From NCBI GenBank assembly GCA_022953095.1, contig JALJCR010000001.1:1212501-1276500 (forward strand): DNA of 64,000 bases, given 5' to 3'. Below are positions 41,458 through 52,351 of the stretch, in pieces; within the stretch, counting starts at the first letter, position 1; each line of letters begins with the position of its first letter. The stretch is from Qipengyuania sp. ABI-127-1 (GTDB taxonomy: Bacteria > Pseudomonadota > Alphaproteobacteria > Sphingomonadales > Sphingomonadaceae). Under the pieces are notes generated by a model, which had not been told where the DNA came from, made no database searches, and saw nothing but the letters and a program-made list of their open reading frames with translations. The translations under genes and the position numbers were made by a program.

Positions 41458-41877
41458 GTGGACCTCAACGAACTTCTCCACGCACACCAGGTCGCGGTGA
41501 TGCAGGCCAGTGCCTCGGGCGACGAGGATGGACGCGACGGTCACTTCGCCAAGGTGGCCGAATATGCCCGGCGCGTGCGCGCATTGCGCGAAATGCGGAT
41601 GGAACCTGCCCCTGTCGCGATGCCCGCGGCCATGCCGAAGCCCGAGACGATCATCTACGGGACCTATGCCGGCCCGATCGAACAGCCCGCGGCGGCCAAG
41701 GCGGTCGATAGCTGGGAAGACGAGGGCGGGGCGCTCGATCCTCCGCAGGTCGTCATGCGTGACGGGGTGACGAGCAGGACGGTGCGCGAGTATCAGGTTG
41801 GGCCTTTTGTCTATCAGGACCTCGACCTTGCCGTGGCCGAGCACATGCGCCAGCTATCGGCGGCGAGCGAGGACTGA
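41458..41877 (+). CDS. Uncharacterised 139-residue protein
   Basis: Starts with GTG behind AAAGGGGG. The N-terminal helix VDLNELLHAHQVAVMQASAS plus DGHFAKVAEYARRVRALREM looks like a helical hairpin; the rest (ETIIYGTYAGPIEQPAAAKAVDSWEDEGGAL and a C-terminal YQVGPFVYQDLDLAVAEHMRQL) has no domain I recognise. No signal peptide or membrane segment. It lies 98 bases after the cold-shock-like gene, inside the same pair of direct repeats, and may be co-transcribed with it. Confidence 0.65.
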   Translation: MDLNELLHAHQVAVMQASASGDEDGRDGHFAKVAEYARRVRALREMRMEPAPVAMPAAMPKPETIIYGTYAGPIEQPAAAKAVDSWEDEGGALDPPQVVMRDGVTSRTVREYQVGPFVYQDLDLAVAEHMRQLSAASED

Positions 41878-41902
41878 CCGCCTTGACCATGCGGCGTGCA
41901 GA

Positions 41903-41995
41903 CACTATGTGCGCGCCCATCCGGTGTTGGACCCGCCTCGCGTGATTCCCCCATCGGTCAGATAGAGCTGAACATTGCCGGTCATGTCCCGGGGG
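41903..41995. repeat. 93-bp direct repeat, copy 2
   Basis: 94% identical to 40818-40910, same orientation. The minus strand reads ATG then TGNVQLYLTDGGITR followed by GGSNTGWART and TAG, so the reading frame and stop are kept in both copies. Confidence 0.85.
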
Positions 41996-42171
41996 TCTGT
42001 CGCTTATGCGATCGGGCTCTTTTCTATTGGTGTTGCTCTGTGAGGATAGCGGTCCCCGCTTTCGCGAGGACTGCGTGCTTCCGCAAGGGAGCCTTGCAGA
42101 AACACTTGGGGCAGCCGTCAAAGTAACCCGGTGGCCGTGTGGGCCGATGGGTGGAGTGATTTCAGCTTAGA

Positions 42172-42252
42172 CGTCATTCCAGCGAAAGCTGGAATCTCGT
42201 GCCGCAGGCTCTGCGCTTGCGGGCAGCGATCCCAGCTTTCGCTGGGATGACG
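42172..42252. repeat. REP-like inverted pair without a gene
   Basis: Left arm 42172-42196 begins CGTCA with internal palindrome TTCCAGC-GAAA-GCTGGAA. Right arm 42228-42252 is its reverse complement with two mismatches and ends TGACG. The spacer is 31 bases. The layout is the same as the GIY-YIG cassette arms. Confidence 0.85.
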
Positions 42253-42322
42253 GGCTAAGCCAGACACACCACCTCATCTCCCGCTAGTCGCCGCCACGAA
42301 ACGGTGAAGAGAAAGAACTCAT

Positions 42323-42694
42323 ATGCCGACGATCAACCAGCTGGTCCGCAAGGGCCGCGTTCCGCAGAAGGCCAAGAGCAAGGTCCCTGCGATGGAGCAG
42401 AACCCGCAGAAGCGCGGCGTTTGCACCCGCGTCTATACGACGACCCCGAAGAAGCCGAACTCGGCTCTGCGTAAAGTTGCCAAGGTCCGCCTGACCAACC
42501 AGCGCGAAGTCATCTCCTACATCCCGGGCGAAGGCCACAACCTGCAGGAACACAGCGTCGTGCTGATCCGCGGCGGCCGTGTGCGCGACCTTCCCGGCGT
42601 GCGCTACCACGTCCTTCGCGGCGTGCTCGACACGCAGGGCGTCAAGGACCGCAAGCAGTCGCGCTCGAAGTACGGCGCAAAGCGGCCCAAGTAA
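42323..42694 (+). CDS. rpsL: 30S ribosomal protein S12
   Basis: First gene of the str operon; 123 residues, full length. It shows [59 protein letters not shown] and [14 protein letters not shown]. The streptomycin-contact lysines (in TPKKPNS and GGRVRDLPG) have wild-type residues, so no classical resistance substitution is seen. A GTGAAGAGAAAGA leader precedes the ATG. Confidence 0.98.
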   Translation: MPTINQLVRKGRVPQKAKSKVPAMEQNPQKRGVCTRVYTTTPKKPNSALRKVAKVRLTNQREVISYIPGEGHNLQEHSVVLIRGGRVRDLPGVRYHVLRGVLDTQGVKDRKQSRSKYGAKRPK

Positions 42695-42709
42695 GGTTTT
42701 TCCCTTTCT

Positions 42710-42802
42710 CGTCACCCCGGACTTGTTCCGGGGCGATGCTTCCTTCTCACGCGCGCGTCGCCATGAAGAAGAAGCGCTGGCCCGGAACAGGTCCGGGCTG
42801 AC
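42710..42802. repeat. REP-like inverted pair between rpsL and rpsG
   Basis: Left arm CGTCACCCCGGACTTG then TTCCGGGG; right arm GGCCCGGAACAGGTCC then GGGCTGAC. The arms are mostly complementary and each contains its own palindrome. It lies wholly in the 132-base rpsL-rpsG gap and would be transcribed with the str operon. Confidence 0.8.
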
Positions 42803-42826
42803 AGTCAAGATTTTGGAGACATTGAA

Positions 42827-43297
42827 ATGTCACGTCGTCGTCGTCCCGAGAAGCGGGAAATCCTGCCTGATCCCAAGTTCGGTGATCAGGTCCTGTCGAA
42901 GTTCATGAACAACCTCATGCTCGACGGTAAGAAGGCTGTTGCCGAGAAGATCGTCTATGGCGCGCTCGACACGGTCGAGAACAAGGCCAAGGCCAACCCG
43001 GTCGAGCTGTTTCATGCAGCCCTCGACAACATCAAGCCGCAGGTCGAAGTGCGCAGCCGCCGTGTCGGCGGTGCGACCTATCAGGTGCCTGTGGAAGTGC
43101 GTCCCGAGCGTGCCCAGGCGCTGGCCATTCGCTGGCTGATCTCGGCCGCGCGCGGTCGTCCGGAAACCACCATGTCGGCCCGCCTCTCGGGCGAGCTGAT
43201 GGATGCGGCCAACAATCGCGGCAACGCGGTGAAGAAGCGCGAGGACACGCACCGCATGGCGGACGCGAACCGCGCCTTCTCGCACTACCGCTGGTAA
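42827..43297 (+). CDS. rpsG: 30S ribosomal protein S7
   Basis: Primary 16S rRNA-binding protein that organises the 30S head; 156 residues. It shows [19 protein letters not shown], the [20 protein letters not shown] segment, [20 protein letters not shown] and the [15 protein letters not shown] region. GGAG is placed well before the ATG. In enterobacteria S7 represses str-operon translation; no matching structure was identified here apart from the inserted repeat upstream. Confidence 0.98.
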   Translation: MSRRRRPEKREILPDPKFGDQVLSKFMNNLMLDGKKAVAEKIVYGALDTVENKAKANPVELFHAALDNIKPQVEVRSRRVGGATYQVPVEVRPERAQALAIRWLISAARGRPETTMSARLSGELMDAANNRGNAVKKREDTHRMADANRAFSHYRW

Positions 43298-43312
43298 GGC
43301 TCGTCTGGCAGG

Positions 43313-43336
43313 CCGTTCCGCCGAAACGCGGAACGG
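43313..43336 (+). repeat. Hairpin between rpsG and fusA
   Basis: Perfect 9-bp stem CCGTTCCGC / GCGGAACGG around CGAAAC, 15 bases after the rpsG stop. There is no T-run; it may stabilise mRNA ends or modulate the fusA:rpsG ratio. Confidence 0.5.
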
Positions 43337-43406
43337 TCGCCGGGCGGTCACATTAAGGATCCAAGGGGCGGCGCATCTGTCACCCCGAACCCACGAGGAA
43401 TTTCAC

Positions 43407-45539
<2,133 letters not shown>

Positions 45540-45560
45540 GCCAGCTTTGAGGTTTAGGGG

Positions 45561-45590
45561 CGGCGCCTGATTCCGCGGGCGCCGTTTCCT
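45561..45590 (+). terminator. Weak terminator-like hairpin between fusA and tuf
   Basis: CGGCGCC / GGCGCCG stem with a 10-base loop and then TTTCCT. The short T-tract suggests attenuation rather than full termination. Confidence 0.45.
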
Positions 45591-45632
45591 CCCCGCAGAA
45601 ATCCCAAATTTTGAGACAGAGGTTATTTAAAA

Positions 45633-46808
45633 ATGGCGAAGGAAAAGTTCGAGCGTAACAAGCCGCACGTCAACGTTGGCACCATCGGTCACGTCGACCA
45701 TGGCAAGACCACGCTGACCGCGGCGATCACCAAGGTCCAGGGTTCGGCCGTCGATTTCGCAAACATCGACAAGGCTCCCGAAGAGCGCGAGCGCGGCATC
45801 ACCATCTCGACTGCACACGTTGAGTATGAAACCGACAACCGCCACTATGCGCACGTCGACTGCCCGGGTCACGCCGACTACGTGAAGAACATGATCACCG
45901 GTGCAGCCCAGATGGACGGCGCCATCCTGGTCGTGAACGCAGCTGACGGCCCGATGCCGCAGACCCGCGAGCACATCCTGCTTTCGCGCCAGGTCGGCGT
46001 GCCCAAGCTGGTCGTGTACATGAACAAGGTCGACCAGGTCGACGACGAAGAGCTCCTCGAACTCGTCGAACTCGAAGTTCGCGAACTGCTCACCGAATAC
46101 GGCTTCGACGGCGACGATATTCCGATCATCAAGGGTTCGGCGCTGGCCGCTCTCGAAGGCCGTGATCCGGAAATCGGTGAAAACTCCATCAAGGAACTGA
46201 TGGAAGCCATCGACACCTACATTCCGACCCCCGACCGTCCGGTCGACAAGGACTTCCTGATGCCGATCGAAGACGTGTTCTCGATCTCGGGTCGCGGCAC
46301 GGTTGTTACCGGCCGTGTGGAAACCGGCGTCGTGAACGTTGGCGACGAAGTCGAAATCGTCGGCATCAAGGACACCACGAAGACGACCGTGACCGGCGTG
46401 GAAATGTTCCGCAAGCTGCTCGATCGTGGTGAAGCCGGCGACAACATCGGTGCCCTGATCCGCGGTGTTGGCCGTGACGAAGTCGAGCGTGGCCAGGTTC
46501 TCGCGAAGCCGGGTTCGGTTACGCCGCACACCGAGTTCAGCGCTGAAGTCTACGTCCTGTCGAAGGACGAAGGCGGCCGTCACACGCCGTTCTTCGCGAA
46601 CTACCGTCCGCAGTTCTACTTCCGCACCACCGACGTGACCGGCGAAGTGATCCTTCCCGAAGGCACCGAAATGGTGATGCCGGGCGACAACGTGACGATC
46701 AACGTCAAGCTGATCGCACCGATCGCCATGGACGAAGGTCTGCGCTTCGCAATCCGCGAAGGCGGCCGTACCGTCGGCTCCGGCGTCGTCGCGAAGATCA
46801 CCAAGTAA
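45633..46808 (+). CDS. tuf: Elongation factor Tu
   Basis: Delivers aminoacyl-tRNA to the ribosome; 391 residues. G1 is [11 protein letters not shown], the switch region [18 protein letters not shown]3 [13 protein letters not shown]4 NKVDQVDD. The loop after G1 ([20 protein letters not shown]) is five residues shorter than in E. coli, which is normal for alphaproteobacteria. It ends with the usual [24 protein letters not shown] precedes the ATG; the gap to fusA is 93 bases. Confidence 0.98.
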   Translation: MAKEKFERNKPHVNVGTIGHVDHGKTTLTAAITKVQGSAVDFANIDKAPEERERGITISTAHVEYETDNRHYAHVDCPGHADYVKNMITGAAQMDGAILVVNAADGPMPQTREHILLSRQVGVPKLVVYMNKVDQVDDEELLELVELEVRELLTEYGFDGDDIPIIKGSALAALEGRDPEIGENSIKELMEAIDTYIPTPDRPVDKDFLMPIEDVFSISGRGTVVTGRVETGVVNVGDEVEIVGIKDTTKTTVTGVEMFRKLLDRGEAGDNIGALIRGVGRDEVERGQVLAKPGSVTPHTEFSAEVYVLSKDEGGRHTPFFANYRPQFYFRTTDVTGEVILPEGTEMVMPGDNVTINVKLIAPIAMDEGLRFAIREGGRTVGSGVVAKITK

Positions 46809-46839
46809 TCTTCGCGCGAAAGCGCATCAAATCGTTGGC

Positions 46840-46880
46840 CCGCTCCTCGGGAACGAGGGGCGGGTCTTCGCCTTTTAGTG
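46840..46880 (+). terminator. Terminator downstream of tuf
   Basis: GCCCGCTCCTC pairs with GAGGGGCGGGT (one mismatch) around GGGAAC-type loop bases, followed by CTTCGCCTTTTA. It probably ends the str operon. Confidence 0.6.
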
Positions 46881-46955
46881 AGGGCATACGAACCGTGCCG
46901 GAGCACGGTTTGTCGCTTCCCGTCCCGTCTGGCAAAATTGGACGGAATTCGGGGG

Positions 46956-46984
46956 TTGTCAGATACGGGGTAGACCCGTATATG
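46956..46984 (+). promoter_or_regulatory. Candidate S10-operon promoter with palindromic spacer
   Basis: TTGTCA at 46956-46961 and TATATG at 46979-46984 with a 17-base spacer. A perfect inverted repeat ATACGGG-GTAGA-CCCGTAT (46963-46981) fills the spacer and enters the -10 box, an arrangement that would suit an operator. Confidence 0.6.
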
Positions 46985-47028
46985 CGCGCCAACAGACGGG
47001 GATTCGTCCTCGACACACAATTTCAGTA

Positions 47029-47078
47029 GGGCCGCCCACTGACGGGAAACCGCAACGTGGGGCTGGCCTTTGTTTTTT
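47029..47078 (+). terminator. Terminator-like hairpin in the rpsJ leader
   Basis: GGCC/GGCC and CCCAC/GTGGG pair around an internal loop, then TTTGTTTTTT, ending 43 bases before the rpsJ start. Its position downstream of the candidate promoter suggests transcription attenuation. Confidence 0.5.
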
Positions 47079-47121
47079 GAGGGGCTCACGCTCCTTTGGC
47101 TCTTTCGCATCGGTGTAGGTA

Positions 47122-47433
47122 ATGGAAGCTCAGAATATCCGCATTCGCCTCAAGGCGTTCGACCATCGCGTTCTCGACCAGGCGACTGGCGAAATCGCAG
47201 ACACCGCGCGTCGTACGGGTGCTCTTATTCGTGGCCCCATTCCCATGCCGACGCGTATCGAGAAGTTCACCGTGAACCGCGGCCCGCACATCGACAAGAA
47301 GTCGCGCGAGCAGTTCGAGGTGCGCACCTACAAGCGGCTGCTCGACATCGTGCAGCCCAACGCCCAGACCGTCGATGCGCTGATGAAGCTCGACCTCGCT
47401 GCTGGCGTGAACGTCGAAATTAAGCTCGCTTAA
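47122..47433 (+). CDS. rpsJ: 30S ribosomal protein S10
   Basis: 103 residues, full length; a 30S head protein and NusE antitermination partner. It shows [48 protein letters not shown] and [32 protein letters not shown] site precedes the ATG. It heads the S10 operon, but a gap of 247 bases follows before rplC, much longer than in most bacteria. Confidence 0.98.
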   Translation: MEAQNIRIRLKAFDHRVLDQATGEIADTARRTGALIRGPIPMPTRIEKFTVNRGPHIDKKSREQFEVRTYKRLLDIVQPNAQTVDALMKLDLAAGVNVEIKLA

Positions 47434-47596
47434 TTCGGCCCGGTCCCCGGCAGGACCCTAAACCGGCCGGAAGTTAAGGGGCGCTCGATAGCCCCGCCGG
47501 ATCGCAAGATCAGGCAAGACATCGGGATACCGCCGGATCTGATCCGGGTCTGCGTCCCCCGTCTCGCTGCCAAGGCTTAAATGCTACGGCGGCACT

Positions 47597-47668
47597 CAGC
47601 CCGGACGGGGCGATGCATCACAAAACGGGCTGGCAAGCACCTCGGATGGGCCGGGGTGCCTCTGTTTT
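47597..47668 (+). promoter_or_regulatory. Structured leader of rplC with terminator-like hairpin
   Basis: CAGCCCG (47597-47603) can pair with CGGGCTG (47626-47632). Directly after it GCACCTCGG (47637-47645) pairs with CCGGGGTGC (47651-47659), followed by CTCTGTTTT and then the AGGAG ribosome site of rplC. The second hairpin with its T-tract could attenuate transcription or hide the ribosome site. Confidence 0.45.
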
Positions 47669-47680
47669 AGGAGTTTTACG

Positions 47681-48541
47681 ATGCGCACTGGCGTTATCGC
47701 AAAGAAAGTCGGGATGACCCGCCTCTTCCAGGAGGACGGTCGGCACGTGCCGGTCACCGTTCTCGCGCTGGAAAACTGCCAGGTCACTGCTCACCGCACC
47801 GAAGATCGCGATGGTTATTTCGCGGTGCAGGTCGGTTCGGGCGAGGCCAAGCAGAAGAATGTCAACAAGCCGCAGCGCGAAGCCTTCGCCAAGGCCGAGG
47901 TTCCGCTGAAGATGAAGGTCGCCGAATTCCGCGTCGACACCGAGGAGGCTCTGCTTCCGGTCGGTGCCCGCATTTCGGCCGAGCACTTCATTGCCGGCCA
48001 GAAGGTGGACATCACCGGCCACACGCAGGGTAAAGGCTTTGCCGGCGCCATGAAGCGTTGGGGTTTCGGCGGTCTGCGCGCCACTCACGGCGTTTCGATC
48101 TCGCACCGCTCGCATGGTTCGACCGGTAACCGTCAGGATCCGGGCCGCGTGTTCAAGGGCAAGAAAATGGCCGGTCACATGGGTGATCGTCAGCGCACGC
48201 AGCAGAACCTCGAAATCGTGCGCACCGACGCCGATCGCGGCCTGCTCTTCGTCAAGGGGTCGGTCCCGGGTTCGAAGAATGGCTGGCTTCTGGTCAAGGA
48301 TGCGGTCAAGATCGACCACATCGATCTGCCGTTCCCCGGCGTGATGCGTCGCAACGAAGACGAGTTCAAGACCGAAGAGGCTGATCCCGGTCTGGTCGAG
48401 AGCGCGGCCGAGCACGAAGTCGGCACGGAAATTTCCGCCGAACAGCAGGAAAAGCTGCTGAAGGAACAGGAAGCCGGTGCTGAAACCACCACCGATACGC
48501 CCGCAGCCGACACCGGCTCGGACGAGAACAAGGAGGGCTGA
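47681..48541 (+). CDS. rplC: 50S ribosomal protein L3 with acidic C-terminal tail
   Basis: Early 50S assembly protein at the peptidyl-transferase periphery. The core has [34 protein letters not shown] and the [23 protein letters not shown] loop. At 286 residues it is about 75 longer than E. coli L3, because residues about 217-286 form a Glu/Asp/Ala/Thr-rich tail ([40 protein letters not shown]). The function of the tail is unknown. Its stop is three bases from rplD. Confidence 0.97.
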   Translation: MRTGVIAKKVGMTRLFQEDGRHVPVTVLALENCQVTAHRTEDRDGYFAVQVGSGEAKQKNVNKPQREAFAKAEVPLKMKVAEFRVDTEEALLPVGARISAEHFIAGQKVDITGHTQGKGFAGAMKRWGFGGLRATHGVSISHRSHGSTGNRQDPGRVFKGKKMAGHMGDRQRTQQNLEIVRTDADRGLLFVKGSVPGSKNGWLLVKDAVKIDHIDLPFPGVMRRNEDEFKTEEADPGLVESAAEHEVGTEISAEQQEKLLKEQEAGAETTTDTPAADTGSDENKEG

Positions 48542-48544
48542 TCC

Positions 48545-49168
48545 GTGAAGGTGAAGGTCCAGAAAATCGACGGCAAGGCGTCGGGCGACATCGAGTTGAA
48601 CGATGACGTGTTCGGTCTCGAGCCGCGTGCCGATATCCTGCACCGGGTTGTCACCTGGCAGCTCGAAAACCGCCGCGGCACTGCCCGCCCGACGCGCGAG
48701 CGTTCGGACGTTGCCCGCACCGGCAAGAAGTGGGGTCGCCAGAAGGGCGGCGGCACGGCTCGCCACGGCGATCGCGGCGCTCCGATCTTCATCGGCGGCG
48801 GCAAGGCTCATGGTGCGCGCAAGCGTGACTTCGAGCAGTCGCTGAACAAGAAGGTCCGTGCTCTCGGTCTCAAAATGGCTCTGTCGAGCAAGGCAAAGGA
48901 CGGCCTCGTTGTTGTCGATAGCCTCGAACTCAAGGACGCCAAGACCAAGGCGCTCAAGGGTCACTTCGACAAGGCTGGCTGGAACGGCAAGGTCCTCGTG
49001 ATCGACGGCGAAAGCGTCAATGACGGTTTCAGCAAGGCTGCCCGCAACCTGCCCGGCGTCAATGTACTGCCGGCCATGGGTGCCAACGTCTACGACATCC
49101 TGAAGCACGACACGCTGGTCCTGACTAAGGACGCGGTCGAAAAGCTGGAGGCCCGTTTCAATGGCTAA
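48545..49168 (+). CDS. rplD: 50S ribosomal protein L4
   Basis: 207 residues. GTG start at 48545, three bases after the rplC stop. It shows [18 protein letters not shown] loop sequences ([50 protein letters not shown]) lining the exit tunnel. In E. coli L4 represses its own operon by attenuation at the S10 leader; a candidate leader attenuator is present upstream of rpsJ. The end overlaps rplW by eight bases. Confidence 0.97.
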   Translation: MKVKVQKIDGKASGDIELNDDVFGLEPRADILHRVVTWQLENRRGTARPTRERSDVARTGKKWGRQKGGGTARHGDRGAPIFIGGGKAHGARKRDFEQSLNKKVRALGLKMALSSKAKDGLVVVDSLELKDAKTKALKGHFDKAGWNGKVLVIDGESVNDGFSKAARNLPGVNVLPAMGANVYDILKHDTLVLTKDAVEKLEARFNG

Positions 49169-49469
49169 GAAGCAGGAAGTGGAAGCGCGTCACTACGACG
49201 TCGTGCTCGCACCGCACATCACCGAGAAGGCCACGCTGGCGTCGGAACACAACGCCGTCGTCTTCAAGGTCGCCAACGATGCCACCAAGCCGCAGATCAA
49301 GGAAGCGGTCGAGGCGATCTTCGGCGTCAATGTGACGGGCGTGAACACCATCGTGACGAAGGGCAAGACCAAGCGCTGGAAGGGCAAGCCCTACAAGCGT
49401 GTGGACATGAAGAAGGCCATCGTCACCCTGAAGGACGGCGATTCCATCGACGTCACCAGCGGTATCTGA
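49161..49469 (+). CDS. rplW: 50S ribosomal protein L23
   Basis: 102 residues; exit-tunnel protein that docks trigger factor and SRP. It shows [46 protein letters not shown] and [20 protein letters not shown]. The ATG lies within the last codons of rplD, so it is translationally coupled. Confidence 0.97.
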   Translation: MAKKQEVEARHYDVVLAPHITEKATLASEHNAVVFKVANDATKPQIKEAVEAIFGVNVTGVNTIVTKGKTKRWKGKPYKRVDMKKAIVTLKDGDSIDVTSGI

Positions 49470-49483
49470 GGGGCTAGAGAATA

Positions 49484-50320
49484 ATGGCACTCAAGAACTA
49501 CAAACCTACGAGCCCGGGCCGTCGCGGCCTGATCCTCGTCGACAAGTCGGGCCTGTACAAGGGCAAGCCGGTCAAGTCGCTCGTCGAAGGCAAGCGCAAG
49601 ACCGGTGGCCGTAACAACAAGGGTCACGTCACGTCGCGCGGCATGGCTGGCGGCCACAAGCAGAAGTACCGCTATGTCGACTTCAAGCGTCGCAAGTGGG
49701 ACGTCGAAGGCACTGTCGAACGGCTCGAGTATGACCCGAACCGCACCGCGTTCATCGCGCTGGTCAAGTACGACGATGGCGAACTGGCCTACATCCTCGC
49801 TCCGCAGCGTCTGGCTGTCGGCGACAAGGTCATCGCTGCCGAGAAGGCCGACACCAAGCCTGGCAACGCCATGCTGCTCGGCCAGATGCCGGTCGGCACG
49901 ATCTGCCACAATGTGGAAATGAAGCCGGGCAAGGGCGGTCAGATCGCCCGCGCCGCAGGTTCCTACGTCCAGTTGGTCGGCCGTGACCGCGGCATGGTTA
50001 TCGTGCGTCTCAACAGCGGTGAGCAGCGTTACCTGCGCGCCAACTGCATGGGCACCGTCGGCGCCGTGTCGAACCCGGACAACCAGAACCAGAACCTGGG
50101 CAAGGCCGGGCGTCGTCGCTGGATGGGCATCAAGCCGCTGACCCGCGGTGTCGCCAAGAACCCGGTCGACCACCCGCATGGTGGTGGTGAAGGCCGCACA
50201 AGCGGTGGCCGTCACCCGGTCACTCCGTGGGGCAAGCCGACCAAGGGCGCCCGTACCCGCAAGAACAAGCAGACGGACAAGTTCATCATCCGTTCGCGCC
50301 ACGCGAAGAAGAAGAGGTAA
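49484..50320 (+). CDS. rplB: 50S ribosomal protein L2
   Basis: 278 residues; core 23S-binding protein near the peptidyl-transferase centre. It shows [37 protein letters not shown], the AQLVARDGGY-equivalent region, and the conserved [43 protein letters not shown], whose histidine is important for activity. Confidence 0.98.
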   Translation: MALKNYKPTSPGRRGLILVDKSGLYKGKPVKSLVEGKRKTGGRNNKGHVTSRGMAGGHKQKYRYVDFKRRKWDVEGTVERLEYDPNRTAFIALVKYDDGELAYILAPQRLAVGDKVIAAEKADTKPGNAMLLGQMPVGTICHNVEMKPGKGGQIARAAGSYVQLVGRDRGMVIVRLNSGEQRYLRANCMGTVGAVSNPDNQNQNLGKAGRRRWMGIKPLTRGVAKNPVDHPHGGGEGRTSGGRHPVTPWGKPTKGARTRKNKQTDKFIIRSRHAKKKR

Positions 50321-50326
50321 TCCGAC

Positions 50327-50602
50327 ATGGCTCGTTCCGTCTGGAAAGGTCCGTTCGTCGAGCTCAGCCTTCTGAAGAAGGCCGAGACCGCTCAGGACGC
50401 TGGTGGCTCCAAGCCGATCAAGACCTGGTCGCGCCGTTCCACCATCCTGCCGCAGTTCGTTGGTCTGACGTTCAACGTCTACAACGGTCACAAGTTCATC
50501 CCGGTCTCCGTTTCGGAAGAGATGGTCGGCCACAAGCTCGGTGAATTCGCGCCCACGCGCACCTTCCCGGGCCATGCTGCCGACAAGAAGGGTAAGCGCT
50601 GA
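50327..50602 (+). CDS. rpsS: 30S ribosomal protein S19
   Basis: 91 residues; 30S head protein contacting S13. It shows [48 protein letters not shown] and [20 protein letters not shown]. It begins six bases after rplB and its stop overlaps the rplV start. Confidence 0.98.
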   Translation: MARSVWKGPFVELSLLKKAETAQDAGGSKPIKTWSRRSTILPQFVGLTFNVYNGHKFIPVSVSEEMVGHKLGEFAPTRTFPGHAADKKGKR

Positions 50603-50979
50603 TGAGCAAGCAGAAAGCACCCCGTCGCGTTGCCGACAACGAGGCGCTCGCCGTCGGAACCACGATCCGTGGTTCGGCGCAGAAGCTCAACCTCGTGGCC
50701 GAGCTGATCCGCGGCAAGAAGGCCGAAGAGGCGCTCAACATCCTCGCTTTCTCGAAGAAGGCGATGGCCAAGGACGCCACGAAGGTTCTCGCATCGGCAA
50801 TCGCCAATGCGGAAAACAACCACAACCTCGATGTCGACGCGCTGGTCGTTGCCGAGGCTTCGGTGGGCAAGTCGATCACCATGAAGCGGTTCCACACTCG
50901 TGGCCGCGGTAAGTCGACGCGCATCCTGAAGCCGTTCAGCCGCCTTCGTATCGTCGTCCGCGAGCAGGAAGAGGCGTAA
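50602..50979 (+). CDS. rplV: 50S ribosomal protein L22
   Basis: 125 residues; its beta-hairpin forms part of the exit tunnel. It shows [29 protein letters not shown] and the hairpin [36 protein letters not shown] with the typical macrolide-related loop intact. The TGATG overlap with rpsS indicates coupling. Confidence 0.98.
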   Translation: MSKQKAPRRVADNEALAVGTTIRGSAQKLNLVAELIRGKKAEEALNILAFSKKAMAKDATKVLASAIANAENNHNLDVDALVVAEASVGKSITMKRFHTRGRGKSTRILKPFSRLRIVVREQEEA

Positions 50980-50980
50980 G

Positions 50981-51676
50981 ATGGGCCAGAAGAGCAATCC
51001 GATCGGTCTGCGCCTGCAGATCAACCGCACCTGGGACAGCCGCTGGTACGCCGAAGGGCGTGACTATGCCAAGCTGCTCAGCGAAGACATCGAAATCCGC
51101 AAGCACATCGTCGAGAACCTGCCGCAGGCAGCGATCTCGAAGGTGGTGATCGAGCGTCCGGCCAAGCTGTGCCGCATTTCGATCTATGCGGCCCGTCCCG
51201 GTGTGATCATCGGCAAAAAGGGCGCGGACATCGAAAAGCTGCGCGCGAAGCTGTCGAAGATGACCGAAAGCGAAGTGAAGCTGAACATCGTCGAAATCCG
51301 CAAGCCGGAAATCGACGCCAAGCTCGTCGCCCAGGGCATCGCCGACCAGTTGATCCGCCGCGTTGCGTTCCGTCGCGCGATGAAGCGCGCCGTGCAATCG
51401 GCCCTCCGCCTTGGCGCGGAAGGTATCAAGATTGTCTGCGGCGGCCGTCTCGGCGGTGCGGAAATCGCCCGCGTGGAATGGTATCGCGAAGGCCGTGTGC
51501 CGCTGCACACGCTGCGCGCCAATGTCGACTATGCGGAAGCCGAAGCGCTGACCGCCTACGGGATCATCGGCATCAAGTGCTGGATCTTCAAGGGTGAGAT
51601 CATGGCGCACGACCCGACCGCCCAGGATCGTCTCATGATGGAAGCCCAGACCTCGGGCGTCCGTCCGGCGCGCTGA
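50981..51676 (+). CDS. rpsC: 30S ribosomal protein S3
   Basis: 231 residues; lines the mRNA entry channel and, with S4, acts as helicase. It has a KH domain ([25 protein letters not shown]) and a C-terminal domain with AIKRAVQSA-type [58 protein letters not shown]. Confidence 0.98.
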   Translation: MGQKSNPIGLRLQINRTWDSRWYAEGRDYAKLLSEDIEIRKHIVENLPQAAISKVVIERPAKLCRISIYAARPGVIIGKKGADIEKLRAKLSKMTESEVKLNIVEIRKPEIDAKLVAQGIADQLIRRVAFRRAMKRAVQSALRLGAEGIKIVCGGRLGGAEIARVEWYREGRVPLHTLRANVDYAEAEALTAYGIIGIKCWIFKGEIMAHDPTAQDRLMMEAQTSGVRPAR

Positions 51677-51697
51677 TTGCAGGATTAGGAAAGAACC

Positions 51698-52132
51698 ATG
51701 CTGCAACCGAAGAAAACCAAGTACCGCAAGGCCTTCAAGGGCAAGATCAAGGGCGACGCCAAGGGCGGCACGACCTTGAACTTCGGCTCCTACGGCCTGA
51801 AGGCACTCGAACCCGAACGGATCACTGCGCGCCAGATCGAAGCTGCGCGTCGTGCGATCACCCGCCACATCAAGCGTCAGGGTCGCCTCTGGATCCGCGT
51901 GTTCCCCGATGTGCCGGTGTCGAAGAAGCCTGCCGAAGTCCGTCAGGGTAAGGGCAAAGGTTCGGTCGAATACTGGGCCGCCCGCGTGAAGCCGGGCCGC
52001 ATTCTGTTCGAACTCGACGGCGTCGCCGGCCCGCTGGCTGCCGAAGCGTTCCAACGCGCAGCGATGAAGCTGCCGATCAAGACCAAGGTCGTTGCCCGCC
52101 TGGGCGACACTGCCCATCTGGGAGGCGAATAA
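51698..52132 (+). CDS. rplP: 50S ribosomal protein L16
   Basis: 144 residues; A-site tRNA contact protein. It shows [93 protein letters not shown]. It overlaps rpmC by one base (TAATG). Confidence 0.98.
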   Translation: MLQPKKTKYRKAFKGKIKGDAKGGTTLNFGSYGLKALEPERITARQIEAARRAITRHIKRQGRLWIRVFPDVPVSKKPAEVRQGKGKGSVEYWAARVKPGRILFELDGVAGPLAAEAFQRAAMKLPIKTKVVARLGDTAHLGGE

Positions 52133-52341
52133 TGGCCAAGACCGAAGACCTGCGCCAGAAGTCGGACGACCAGCTGGCCGAAGAGCTGACCACGCTGAAG
52201 CGCGAGCAGTTCAACCTCCGCTTCCAGGCGGCGACGAACCAGCTCGAGGCTCCGGCCCGCATCCGTGAAGTCCGCCGCACGATCGCCAAGATCAAGACGC
52301 TGCAGAGCGAGCGTTCGCGCTCGGCTGAGGCGAAGGCTTAA
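52132..52341 (+). CDS. rpmC: 50S ribosomal protein L29
   Basis: 69 residues, two helices. It shows [47 protein letters not shown]. It lies at the tunnel exit with L23. Coupled to rplP by overlapping stop and start. Confidence 0.97.
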   Translation: MAKTEDLRQKSDDQLAEELTTLKREQFNLRFQAATNQLEAPARIREVRRTIAKIKTLQSERSRSAEAKA

Positions 52342-52351
52342 GGAGTAGACC

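Larger units (their letters stand above)
41878..42322. other. Intergenic region upstream of the str operon
   Basis: Holds the second 93-bp direct repeat (41903-41995) and a REP-like inverted pair (42172-42252). No gene is supported. The rpsL promoter is not obvious; it must lie either before the inverted pair or in the 70 bases after it. Confidence 0.7.
46809..47121 (+). other. tuf-rpsJ intergenic region with promoter and leader
   Basis: These 313 bases hold no gene. In order: a terminator-like hairpin after tuf (46840-46880), a sigma70-type promoter (46956-46984) and a leader of about 130 bases that contains a hairpin followed by a T-run (47029-47078) before rpsJ. Confidence 0.7.

Noticed and set aside
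45633-46808. Apparent five-residue deletion in EF-Tu after the P-loop
   Set aside because: Rhizobial EF-Tu has the same shorter loop, so this is normal for alphaproteobacteria.
47618-49108. 496-codon open frame antisense to rplC and rplD
   Set aside because: It runs opposite two ribosomal protein genes and has no family features.
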